Shown: positions 1 through 10,959 of the stretch, piece after piece
Layout of the letters: each line of letters opens with the position of its first letter
How positions within the stretch are numbered: position 1 is the stretch's first letter
Source: Acanthaster planci
Lineage: Eukaryota; Echinodermata; Asteroidea; Valvatida; Acanthasteridae
Reading direction: 5' to 3'
Assembly (NCBI RefSeq): GCF_001949145.1
Contig: NW_019091412.1
Coordinates: forward strand, 370,001-434,000
Length of the DNA stretch: 64,000 nt
Notes under the pieces: model-generated
Told to the model about the DNA's origin: nothing
Databases searched by the model: none
What the model saw: only the letters and a program-made list of their open reading frames with translations
Position numbers and translations under genes: made by a program

Positions 1-250
1 CTATCCTCTTCTTTCCTCGCCAAGGAAAGAGTTTGACGAAGAAGTATCAAGCGTTATGACATTGAAGAATTGGCCTTTATTTTATATAATAAAAACAGCA
101 AAGTCTCTAGTTTACGACGTAAAGGACAAAGACCTTGGACTACAGTCTTAAATTTGGCATCAGTGCCAAAATCTTGGGGATTTCAGAGCCTCTTGAGTGG
201 GAAAATAAGCCGTGTTACGTCACAAGATGGCCCGAACCCGAAGTACTCAC

Positions 251-299
251 TGCTTTCACGGATAGCCACGACCAATAAAATTGCCACGAGAATCTTCAT
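251..299 (-). CDS. Secreted-protein gene, signal-peptide exon (partial)
   Basis: This is the first coding exon of a gene that runs leftwards out of the window. It encodes MKILVAILLVVAIRES, a lysine followed by a hydrophobic stretch typical of a signal peptide, then splits at a good donor (A|GTGAGT, intron starting at 250). The exon itself begins at 323, after an acceptor TTCTTGCAG, so 24 bases of leader precede the ATG. An upstream non-coding exon appears to end at 437 with the strong donor G|GTAAGT, giving a 113-base leader intron. Further upstream on the same strand a CATAAAAG box (about 776-783) lies some 30 bases before a TCAGT initiator-like site near 750. The mature protein is outside the window, so its family cannot be told. 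The splice logic is seen; the promoter is inference. Confidence 0.5.
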
Positions 300-1006
300 G
301 TTGAAGTTTGTACCGACACCGACCTGCAAGAACCAAAAAACAGAAATCTCCTTGTTGTCTTTTTCCAACATTTCAACAAATTCAAGGAATAGTAGTCCTG
401 TGTTCATGTCAGTGATTAACATAAAGGTAAACTTACCAGTAACTGCGTTTCACGTTTCTTGAACTGCTCTCGTCTACGATCTTCGTTTTACCCCCGACTA
501 GTGGGACAAAAATTACCCTTTTATTGATCAAAAACCGGAAACGAGCATGCGTGACATGCTGGACTTGAACCCTTGAGAGTGCTCTTGACACATTTCCGGA
601 GGTTTCCTTCATTGGCAACCTTGATGCGCAGTTAATTAGTACATTGGCTCTTGAAAGTTTAGTTGACCAATAGACAGGTACGATAATTACGCAGAATGTG
701 GATGACCAATTACGTTGGCCGTTATTTGCACGGACGGCGCAGGGACCTCCTTTAGCACTGACCAATCAGAGGCGGGCTTTTATGCTACTTCCAGTACTTT
801 CTCTCAAGGCTGCTTCCTGCACTTTATTGTGATTACGAAATGCCAAAACAATATTGTCATTACTACAGAAGCGTACAAGGGTCATGATTAAGTTTTTGTT
901 TCTGTTCTGTTTTGCTTTTAATTCAAAATGTTACATGTATCTCGCCGCGGTGAGATATTACAGCCTATCCTCACCACACCAGTAACTCTCTCACTGCGGC
1001 GTCAGA

Positions 1007-1014
1007 TGACGTCA
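1007..1014. promoter_or_regulatory. CRE-like palindrome TGACGTCA
   Basis: This is a perfect full-length cAMP-response element (ATF/CREB) palindrome. It lies about 250 bases upstream of the proposed start of the leftmost minus-strand gene and 750 bases upstream of the TATA box at 1762, so it could serve either promoter. A single 8-bp match can occur by chance. Confidence 0.3.
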
Positions 1015-1412
1015 GAGCCACTTTGTGACAGATGCAAGTGATTTCTAAGCAAACTGGTTTCCAATTCCGATTTTTCTTGTCATTTCCAATGTGAATCCTT
1101 TTGTCAACAAGTGATTAGATGGTCCAATTTAAAACCAACTCATTCCAAACCTTCAGTCAAGTTATGCTTTGCGCATAACAAAGTTATTTTCAATATTGTT
1201 ACTTTCAACTTGACATAATTATGAAGAGTCTAGCGTTTTTGAGTCGTCAGTTTCAAACCTGCGAGCAGCACTGCAAGACAGTTACAGAGAATACGATCTG
1301 TTACAGAAAAAAGGTCGTAAAGTTAAGTTTATTTTTTTCCCCATTCTTGGCTATGTTTAGACTGGAAGACTCGAAGTATATCTTTTCCTCTCAACGAAAA
1401 TATGTCTGAATC

Positions 1413-1550
1413 AGTGGCGTAGGAGGGGGCACCTCCCATGGACAGTTTGAAACTTTACAAATCTGTGAGCAAGCCAAAGTGCAAAGGCTTTCCGTGACCC
1501 TCTAAAAAAAAAGTAGCCTTGCCCGTTTCCCCTGGAAATGTGACGCCACT
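1413..1550. mobile_element. MITE-like element with AGTGGCGT termini
   Basis: A 138-bp segment begins with AGTGGCGT and ends with its exact reverse complement ACGCCACT. Inside the left end is a G-rich run (AGGAGGGGGCACCTCCC). No coding capacity is visible. A related-looking element with CATGGGCGT termini and G/C runs lies at 44549-44781. This pattern fits a small non-autonomous DNA transposon. No clear target-site duplication was seen. Confidence 0.45.
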
Positions 1551-1761
1551 ATTAAATCTGAACGTTAAAGGTTTGCAAACAAATTTGACTTTTCTATAAC
1601 GGTGTTTATTTGTCACTAGTCTTCGACCTTTTATTGTCTAATACCTTGACATTCACGTCGACTTTTACCACGCTTTCCGCTCTCAGGACGCGTTTCCTTT
1701 ATCTCGAGTATCCTTGCCATGTTGATGTCCTTTCACTTTTCCATGCAGTGACCAGTCTAAA

Positions 1762-1767
1762 TATAAG
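1762..1767 (+). promoter_or_regulatory. TATA box
   Basis: TATAAG within AAATATAAGAG lies about 140 bases upstream of the ATG at 1900. Transcription would be expected to start near 1790, giving a leader of about 110 bases with an A-rich stretch just before the start codon. Confidence 0.4.
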
Positions 1768-1899
1768 AGCCCACTAGGATTAGGTTGACAAGTTTTAAAG
1801 CCCACTTCAGCTTGAGCGTTCATTGCGCAACATTCCAGAACCAACCAAAGAAATAAGACAGAAAACGGTTTCCGAAAGGATTGAAAAAAGACAACAAAA

Positions 1900-2251
1900 A
1901 TGCAGTCCTCTGAAACCTCAAACCTGACGCAGGTTGAAATCTGTGAATTCGAAATGATTCTGTGTAAGTGACTTTGGGAGTTGTCTCTGGCCAGAGAGAT
2001 TATTGTAGCGCAGTAAGGGTGGAAAATTGAACTTTCGGTCCGGGAGTCATGGTGTCGCGAGAAGAGGGTTTGCGCCAGAGCCGTTTGTATGTATTAAAGA
2101 GGGCGAGTTCAGGCCAACTTCAGACCGAGTCTTCCTGGATAAATATATCCGTTGCTTTTCAGCACGCCCTGTAAAAACCAACGTTTGTATGGGGATCACG
2201 CTGATGCTTGCGTCAGAAGAGCGCCATCTTGAGCTGGGAAAAGCCCATTAA
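1900..2251 (+). CDS. Possible two-exon gene for a 50-residue peptide
   Basis: Exon 1 (1900-1963) encodes MQSSETSNLTQVEICEFEMIL and stops at a consensus donor (T|GTAAGTG). The acceptor TTGCTTTTCAG at 2162 joins it in frame to exon 2 (2163-2251), which continues SRPVKTNVCMGITLMLAS, then EERHLELGKAH, and a stop. The intron is 199 bases. A TATA box at 1762, a favourable AAAA before the ATG and an ATTAAA overlapping the stop (2248-2253) give a compact complete unit. No signal peptide or known domain is visible, and I do not recognise it. Exon 1 could instead join a more distant acceptor and belong to a longer protein. The elements are seen; their assembly into one gene is inference. Confidence 0.35.
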
Positions 2252-2778
2252 AAATGCAGAGCGTCTAATGTTTAAAGACGAATCGTGAATGCAGTTCATG
2301 ATAATCTGGGGGCATTTAAAAGCTGAAAAGAAAAGTGGACTTCTCGGTTGACAACTGGTCTGGAATCAACTGAGTAGGTTTTTTGGTATCACACTGTGAC
2401 CTTCCATGTTACGCTTACGAACCTATTTGATCTAATTCAAACAAGAATGACACAGGCCGCTTTTTGTCAAAACCGGATATTGTCCTATCCAGCAACAAGA
2501 AGGCCTCGACTTTGTGGTCACATAGGACTTCCTTTATTTAACAGATAGAAAAAGGGCAAAGCCTCCTTAATGTAGGCCTGTGAAACTATCGAGTACGTCA
2601 AATCATTCAACAAAGAAAATTCCTTCATTTTTACACTTGATTCGAGAAATTGCATAATCAGGTTAACGAATCTCTTGTGACAACCACAGGATTGGTAGGT
2701 TTGATACGTTATGACAGTTCGCAAAAGATAGACAGCATTGAGGGGTGCTTCGGTGCATGTCAGAGCTGTGCACAGAGA

Positions 2779-2925
2779 TAGTAGCGCCAACTTCAGACTT
2801 TGGAACCCAAAGGGCTGTTCATTATGTGTGCAGAACTGCATGCAGTTATTGTGTTTCTATTGGTCATGTACACTGGCGCATGATCCACCATTTTGGATCC
2901 AACAATAATTGAGACACTCATGTCG
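2779..2925. repeat. Dispersed repeat, copy 1
   Basis: About 145 bp here match 9636-9765 in the same orientation with small gaps. Shared blocks include CAACTTCAGACTT, GGCTGTTCATTAT, TGTGCAG, GCATGCA, TATTGTG, ATCCACCATTTTGG and CAACAATA. The similarity fades at both ends and no open frame is conserved, so this is an interspersed non-coding element of unknown class. Confidence 0.6.
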
Positions 2926-3137
2926 CAACTTTTTACATAAACAGCCCTGGTGCATTTGAACGATTGGAGTACAACTGCTAAAACGCTTTACTGTACTGAA
3001 GCAAAGAAATCATGGGTCATGTCCTTGATTACAAAGAAGAATTCCGTGGACTACAAGCTAGGTTTTAAGGATAAAAAAGTTTCAAAGAGCAAACCGGGTC
3101 GAGACTTGCCAGCATGATTGACTGTTTAAAATGACTT

Positions 3138-3143
3138 TTTATT
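3138..3143 (-). terminator. Poly(A) signal for the GPI-protein gene
   Basis: AATAAA on the minus strand lies 855 bases after the stop codon of the surface-protein gene ending at 3998. The stretch between is AT-rich and without open frames, as expected of a 3' untranslated region. A second AATAAA lies at 2533-2538. Confidence 0.4.
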
Positions 3144-3997
3144 GAAAACCTGCACACATTTTTCGCGACCATTAGAAAAGCGGTCATTACATTTTTCCCT
3201 TATTCGAGGATCATACCTAAGGAAAAGAATGTTAATTCCTATCAGCATGCACCATCACAAGGCAGTCATATCCAGAAATAAAGACTAAAGAACATTTCAT
3301 CCATTCAATTATTTTTCTTTGTAAAACCAATTTAAAAGAAACAAAACTTCCACATTATGACAATTTCATATTCCCTTTCCAAGTAAAATCATTAATGACA
3401 ATGAAGACAAACCGCAAACGTTTTGTTTCTGAAAAAAATACTTCACGCATCTTGCTTTGTGGTTAAAGTTTTAAGACAATCTTAAGTCAAAATACTCTTC
3501 ATTATTTTTTTTGTAAGATAGGGACCCACTTTTATGCAAACCATTTTTTTTCTTTGAAAGACCATTTGGTGTAGCGATCTTACAAAGCTGGTTTTAGTGG
3601 AAGAAAAACATTGGGGACATTACAGAGGATCTCAGAACCAAAATTTCCAAATTTACAGTAGAAAGATTTTAGTATTTACAGATGTATGTACAATTTTTTT
3701 TTTACAATACTTCAGTGCAAGAGAACAGATTATGTTTGTTCTATGTTAAGGATTAGCTCTACAGAAAATAAAATTTCCAAATCGAACAGACTCCTTGTTC
3801 ATTGGTGAGACCGCAGACAACGGAAGTGTGGATCGGGAAGGCTGGTAATTCGGCCTTGACGTCTTTTGGCACACCCTGGTGTTGTGCTAACAGTGTTGAG
3901 GAGTTTCGCGGAGGGAAACCAGACGACCAGGCAGCCGAGTGCATGAAGTTAGACACTGTCTCATGGAGGAGAAGGAGAGGGCTCAAACGATGCAAGA

Positions 3998-5679
3998 CTA
4001 CGACAGAAGCTGAGATGCAACCATGGCAACAAGAAGAAGCAGGATGCTGACCTTTAACGTACAACCTTCATGAAAGAAAAAGAAACGTAAAAGTTAGTAA
4101 TATCACGTGCAAAAGTGAGCTGGAAGGTCTATCTCACTAAATAGCATCCAAGTATGTTAAGTAATTCTTGGGAGGAAAGTCTTATTAAAGGTGAAACTGG
4201 TTCCCACCTGAGCAGGGTACAAGTCCAGCCAGGTTCTCAGCGGTATCCCCGAAGGCCAGGCAGTAGTAATTATTGGAGGTGACCGAGTCATCGTAACTGG
4301 CCCCAGACGCCTTCGACACCTGCACGCAGGTGTACTGATAGGTGCTGCAGGTGGCCGACGGAATGTTGATCATAGCGTTGGTGCCTGTGATGGTGATAGT
4401 AGAGCCGGCAGTGATGCCAGCCGCTAGGTTCTCAGCGCTGGACGTCTCTGCCACGAACTCCACCGTGCTGGCGTCTACGTCGGTGGGATCGGAGTGGCTG
4501 CTAATCAGGAAGGTGAGCGCGAAGTTGTCGCCGGAAGACCGGGCGGCGATGTCCGTGCCGCCGGCGTTACGGACCACGACGGAGTAGGTTACAATGTTGT
4601 CCACGTCCAGGTCAAAGATCAGGTTAGAAGGGCTAGTGACGGACAGTCCATAGGCCTCGATATCTGCAGGTGACAGACGGGAGTACGACGATAACATTAC
4701 ATGCCGTATTATCGGATCATCAGTCTGTTTCTCACGAATAACAGTGGTAGTCCCAAGTCTCGAAAAGAAAGGTCTAGAACAAGGGGCTAGAAGCTGATTT
4801 TTTATATTTTGTATATTTGAAAAGTTTAGTGAGTTGTGAGGAGACTAACGAAATTTACGTCATCTACGCCACGGTCAGATGAATTCTGATTGGCCACTCA
4901 CCACTCGCCGACGCCACTGTCGTCAAGCTCTCTGCTGCCGTCGTGGCTGCCGCTGTCGTAACGTCGACAGCTGTTGTACCAGCAGCGGCGGTCGTCATAT
5001 CCATGGCCATCGTGACGACTTCAGTCACAATGTCCGTGGCGACGTCTGTGCTCGCGGTGATGAGTGTGGTGTATTCTACCGCCATGGAATCCTCCGTCAC
5101 CTCGGCCGAGGATCCTGCAACAGATTGCGGTAAAATAAGTCACGAACCGTGAGCCATGATCAAGTAACTGAAAGATCCCAGTATCATAATAGAGGTTTGG
5201 TATCTGTTCCCCTGGGTAACTTTGTAATAATTGGATCTTTGTTTCCACTGGATGCAAAAGGATTTTTGTTAGTCTTTGTTTTAACTGATACAAGAAGCCA
5301 TAAACAATGGTAAGAGATTGTGGGGTTGTTTTTTGGGTTTTTTTTTTATTACCATTGCTTCTCAATGACACCAAAAGAAGAGGTAAGAGACGTGTGCAAT
5401 GGGTATTCTTGAAACGACAAAAATGAAACTGACACGAATGTTTCACTCGTAACAAAAGAATCTGAGACTTGGACTTCAAAACTGTCACACTGAAGGTCTC
5501 TGTCTGCCCAGCTAGGTCCATTGCGCTCGTGCGAAAACTCGTTTAAATCTGCTGAACATCTCAGATAGAGGAGATGATTTAAACTGTTTGACTCCTCATC
5601 AAAGAAGGGTTAGCAACTCACCACTGAATAAAAATAGCATTGCCAAGAGGGATGTCAATATCCTTGCGTTGGACGCCAT
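3998..5679 (-). CDS. Secreted, probably GPI-anchored surface protein, family unknown
   Basis: Four exons join in phase to 264 residues: 5679-5622, 5114-4902, 4663-4208 and 4065-3998. All three introns are phase 1 with GT-AG ends. Exon 1 is a signal peptide (MASNARILTSLLAMLFLFSG). Exon 2 (residues 21-91) is a Thr/Ala/Val-rich, probably O-glycosylated stalk. Exon 3 (92-243) reads like a beta-sandwich: an early strand YSVVVRNAGG resembles CARDB/DUF11-type Ig-like folds, followed by a Cys pair in CSTYQYTC, then YYC and VPC. Exon 4 ends GCTLKVSILLLLVAMVASQLLS, a short hydrophobic tail with no charged cytoplasmic end, which is the pattern of a GPI-attachment signal with a Ser-Gly site just before it. 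One protein domain per exon suggests exon shuffling. I do not recognise the family; surface location is inferred. Confidence 0.78.
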
Positions 5680-7190
5680 CTGCAAAACGAGGAAAAAGAA
5701 ACCATACATCAAGAATTATCAGAGGTTTAGTTTTTCGATAAAACAAATTCCAATTCGGAAAGGGATCATAATTTCTAGGAAATTAAAAGAGAAGGAAAAC
5801 CCGGGGAAATCAATTTTGATGGTTACCCTTAGGTTGAAAATCAACGGGTGGGTATCAACGGATCACCCCCAGCGCCCAGAGGAGTCGATCCACCTGGAGT
5901 GCCCGTGAGGTGTCGGGGCATTAGAACCCCTTGGTAACCTTTGTCCGTGTATTTACTGGCGTTGTGACAACTCAGCAAATAGCAACGTTCAAACATCCTC
6001 TCTCCGTTGCTAACGCACGGCATCATTAACCCAATGTTGTCTGCGGTTTACCAAGAGGCAAGACATTAAAACTGCCCACGTCACTGTCTTATTGATACGC
6101 CAAAGGCCGTAAGACAAAATGCAAACAATCTGTGCAAGTGGATACCACTTTGTCTTTCTATTTCCCCGCTCCCATGAACACGTTTATTTATGTTATTTTT
6201 GGTTTAAAGGTATTTTACTTTTTTGAGGGTTGTAAGATGCTTCCAAAAATAAACTCACTTTTGCTGTACTACGCGAAGTGCACCACAGAACAAAATTCGT
6301 GAGACATCAGCGTTTTTTTTATTGATTTGGTGTCTTTATGTTGACCATTGTTTCCAGTCGTTCTTTCAATACAAGGGCAAAAACAAACATTTTAGACAAT
6401 AGTTTGGTCCTTTTTTAGGTAACTGAAATCTCACTGCCACAAATTTTTCTTTCTTTGTTGATTTCAATATTTTATAGAAACACAAAATGCAACTTTCTAT
6501 ACCTGTGGGACATCTGGTCACTATCGATCTGAGACAAAGCAACCTTTTGCCCGAGAAAGTTCGGGCTGTTGATTCATAGAACTCTTGTGGGATCGACTGA
6601 ACAGTTTAACTCAAGTGAAGTGGCCAAAGAGCAAAAGATTAAATCAAGTCAGGTACTAAGGACACCTTGCCCTGAGGGTTTGCACGTCGGACCACACCAG
6701 GCCGATCAGGGCCGGTCTCCAATTAACCTGCTCACGCGGTGTACATGAGGTCATTATCTGTGACTATCTCGTCTTCGGTTTGCGCTTCTTCTTTCCTATT
6801 TCCCAAGTCATCGACACCATTTTGTTAAAGACATTTTAATAGACCATGCAAATGGACTTATGTTGTCAGGAATTTTTACCACTATAACTCTTGGATTCTA
6901 CATCCTGTCTCAACCAGCCTGTTGATATTAAGGGTGAAATGACTGAGATTACAGCCATCTCTTTAATGCTGAAACATTTGGTCATTTCAACTCATCGACG
7001 CTCTGAATTTTGGAACTGTTAGATTTCAAATCAGTAAGCAGGGTTTTTTGTCTGATAGAAATTATTACTAGCTTTACTTTTTGGCTGTGGAATCCTATCG
7101 ACTTGAAGTAAGATTTTGTTAAATGCGCAGTAATTATTGTTTTAATTAAAGTGATGAAAAATTCTATTTATTTACGCAGCGTGCACTTAC
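5680..7190. other. No gene seen; 5' flank of the GPI-protein gene
   Basis: This stretch holds no convincing exon, RNA gene or repeat. The first few hundred bases are the presumed leader and promoter region of the minus-strand surface-protein gene. No clear TATA box was found. Confidence 0.4.
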
Positions 7191-8004
7191 TTCATTCAAA
7201 TCTTGCTTCTCTTGTGTTCCCGTTTTCCTGATGTCTGATTCCAATGCCTTGAGTGAGTCTCGGGTCCAGCGATATGCTTCCGTGCCGCGTCTTCCCAGCG
7301 AATGTCGCAATCAACGAACCAAGCCGGGTTCCGACCGGCGTGATGTACAATGTTTGGCCAAGCCACCTTAGAGACAGTGTGTGGTTGCTTAGCGGCAACT
7401 TAGCAACCCGAAAGCTAGGAATCTCGCCATCATGTCTTGTGTGCACTTGGCAAACATACGCCTGTAATTTAGCACCCCCAAAAGAGACCATTCGGCCATG
7501 GAGCTCTCATGTAAGCCTAAAGGAACAACTTACAAGTTCTTCTCCATTCTCAAAAATGATAATTCTTAATGAGTTGATAGATTCCAAAACCTTGGTATTA
7601 CTCCAATTACTCCAACAGGTGTCAAGGTAATTTCATACTCACTCTTCATAAAAAGAACTCGGTCACTTTGATCTAATTTTCCACCAGGTTGTCGTGGCGC
7701 ACTGCATATGGTTCGCCGATTGAGACAGAATACAGAACACTATTAGGACATAAAGTGTGACCTGACCTCTGCAAAAAGTGCAGATTTCTCTTCAGAGAAT
7801 GAAATTTGTCAGGCGATCTTTTTAAAGAGTTTTTCTGAAATGGCCTCTGTGCAGAGTTTTACAAGCTGTTTGGTTTTAGTGCACTGCTCAATTGTCAGTG
7901 ATCGAGTCGATGCTGTTATGGTGAAAGAGCATCATAATTATGGATGTTAGTTTAGGGGCTAGCAGGCCGCCTAGAAATTATCCCTATAAACACAGGGTGT
8001 AGTG

Positions 8005-8070
8005 GGCAGAATCATAGCACATCAGCCAGGTAGAGTATGCAACTCGGGATTATTAGGCGTCGAATCAGGG
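8005..8070 (+). repeat. tRNA-like SINE relic
   Basis: ATCAGCCAGGTAGAGTATGC (8031-8040 at its end) resembles a degenerate tRNA A-box region, followed by ACTCGGGATTA as an anticodon-arm-like segment and GGCGTCGAATC (8056-8066) as a B-box-like sequence with one main mismatch. Spacing matches a tRNA. No closed acceptor stem is visible, so it is not an intact tRNA gene. A tRNA-derived SINE head is the best reading. Confidence 0.4.
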
Positions 8071-9635
8071 AAGAGGTTTTTCTACCAGCACAACCCAATC
8101 TCTTTCTAGCCCCACCCACGTAAAAGGATGGCTGTAATGAACTATTTTCCCCAAACTCAGTTATAATAAGGAGATATAGTTGTACCATGGTTTGTGGGTT
8201 CTTTTGCGGGCAAATTTGACATCACTTTATCCCCAAAGGCTTCAAGTTGAAGGCGAGATGTAAAAGTATTTTGAAGTCTTATTGCAAGGATGCCTGGAAG
8301 ACTGTTTCTTATCTCGGGAAATGCGTTAGTTTTTTTTTTCTCTATTTCCTTTTAAGGAAGAAACAAGATTTTAGTAGGCTTCCATGCCTACTCAGAAAGC
8401 CCGTTATCAACGACAGACGTGGTGCAATGCTTCGTGGAAGGAAATCCATGCACTACACAGTGGTCAACAGAAATCTATTAAGCAAACATTGGTGAAAAGC
8501 TTCACTTTGGCTGTCAAGTATTTGGGCCTCTGCAAACATTCCACACCGTGGTCAAAGGGGAGTCATGTCTCTAAACTAGCAGAGAGGACACACAGGAATA
8601 GACAGTCAAACTAAAACAAACAAACTAAACCAACAAATATCCACGGTGCCGAATGTGATGCATGAGGACCGAGGCTATGTTCAGAAGTTGGGGCTACGGC
8701 TGGAAATGGCCCGTACGCTTACGGAAGCCGCTAAATAAGGGCTTCTGTCTCTTCCCATTGACGTCGTGCTTGTGGTGCGCCACTATCGCGCGATCGCCAG
8801 CAACCTTGAGTCGCCCACGGCTTAATTCATATATCAATCAGCTATGCAAGAAACTAAAGGCGGTACATGCACCGCCTAGTTACAAGAGCCGTACCTCCAA
8901 GCATCTCTGTTTTTTACAGACTGTGCAAGTTGACCTAAAGACAGCATTAAAAAAAGCAAAATCAAGAGTATTTTAGAATCTGGGAGACTCTCTATAGGCA
9001 AGATAGATCCTCGACGTCCTGTCCTGAACATTCAGATACTTTTGAGACCACTTTTCTATAGGCGAGACCCCCTAAGACCATCACAAGACTCAGCAAGACT
9101 ATCAAAAGACAAACTGAGACCTCCAATCCGAATTTAAGTCACCTGCATTGCTACAAGAGCTTTCATTCGTCATTTTTCATTATTCCCCCTATTGTTTGTC
9201 ACTGGTCTGATGTCTTGTGACCGATCTTGTGCATGGTTTTGTATCTATTCTTGTAAAGGTCTTATGATGTTCTCGACTACAAAACTGTTTGAGATGCTAA
9301 CACACTGATCCTTTCATCATGCTCGCGTTCAAAATGACGCAACTCACTGAGCATCGTGAGTTTCGTTTCCAGAGGTAACGCCATTGCTGGCTGGCTGTGT
9401 AAATCGATCTGTTCTTGCTCCCTAGCAACAGCAAATCATCGTGCACGTGGACAAAAACCGCCACCAAGCGTCACATGAACTTCCTCAGCCGGCCCAGAAC
9501 AGCTCGATAGAGGTGTGAAGGTGAACGAATGGGCCGCTGAGTCCATGAAGATGACAGTGCGCCACCACACGAAACTTGAACATTAAGCATTGAGGACAGG
9601 CTTTTATACACAGGAGGCAAAGCTGTATTTAGAGT

Positions 9636-9765
9636 AGCGTCAACTTCAGACTTGGGACCAAAATGGCTGTTCATTATCTGTGCAGTTCAGCATGCAACTA
9701 TTGTGTGCTAACTACGCTGACGCCAAATCCACCATTTTGGCTTCAACAATAGTTGTGACACTATG
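9636..9765. repeat. Dispersed repeat, copy 2
   Basis: This is the partner of 2779-2925, in the same orientation and with similar sequence blocks. The two copies are 6.9 kb apart, with differences spread evenly along them. That fits independent insertion of one element family rather than a recent local duplication. Confidence 0.6.
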
Positions 9766-10959
9766 TCCAAAGTCTAGCTCTGGCATTGGGAAGTGCTTAT
9801 CGATCCTACCCGATAACAGACCTATAAGGAACAGTTTATCACATCATTCTTGCTCTATGATCACATTAATTAAGTCAATTTATATATCATTCGGAAAGTC
9901 TTATGAAGAGGTTAATTATCTGCACTCTTTTTTATATTTGACTGACACAGATTGTTTCAGCCAGCCTTAGGTACCGGGTTAACGACGATTTCAATGTCAC
10001 AAGCTGAAATCAGTTTTGTGCTGGCGATAGGGTGTGATTCCAGGCACGCTATATGATGGGGAAAACGCCTTAGGAGAATTTTTTTCTTCAAAGTGAAGTC
10101 AAGTCCAACATTTCAACAGGGGAAGCTTCCATTAGGTGTGACGACCATTTTCCCACGGGAAAGTACATGATGTGTATCCCAGACAGTTGTGCAATAAAAC
10201 ACACGCTTCAAGGCAACATCATCCAAGTAGCTTGTTAGTGCCCCCTCTATTGATGACCAATAATCAGGTAGTCGGAGATTTTGACAGTTACGTTGTTACG
10301 AAATTTGATAAGAGTAGAGATCATTGTAATAATTCATTCAAGTTTACGGCACTATTTAACATCAGTACAACACATTTTATAATTTAAAACTGATACGCAT
10401 TCATTTGGGGGTATATTCCTCCACTGAAGATTCCAAATAGACAAATAAATCAGGCGTATTGTTAAAAAAACAGTGAATTTCCAATAAGAGGTTGATAGAT
10501 AAATTTGCTGGCACATATGGCGTCTTTTTTTCTCAACCTCTTTCCAGAGTCCTGTGTTAATAGTTTAGTTTATAGTCTATTAAATTCACGATGTTTCGCA
10601 GCTCAACGGCCGAATTGGACATCAGTACACCATATTTAAAATTAGACAATAACAAAAATTATAAAAATATAGAATACCCTTTTTATTTCATTATAATTAG
10701 AATACAAACAAAACTAACATTCACTATCTACATGACAACACATCACAGACCAAACAATTAACACAATAAAGCCGCTCAAGGATATATGCTACAAGCCTGA
10801 GTCAAAATGATGCTAAGTCCGCATTACGAATTCAAAAGGTTGATATAGCAAGTAATGGGACTAGTTTGGAATCGATTAGTTCTAGTTGGAATAGTGGTAA
10901 TAGTTTTGTTATTTCGTAAACTTCTACCGTGGCATTCAAACCTGAAAGGGGCAAATAAT

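Noticed and set aside
7192-7491. Minus-strand frame with an AAATTACAG acceptor and a GAA|GTAAGT donor
   Set aside because: The long frame ends in a stop just before the donor, so it cannot be an internal coding exon in that frame, and other frames are short. A loose resemblance to DM9-type repeats was too weak.
9680-9970. 96-codon plus-strand frame
   Set aside because: Its first third lies in the dispersed repeat (9636-9765) and the rest is AT-rich without family similarity.
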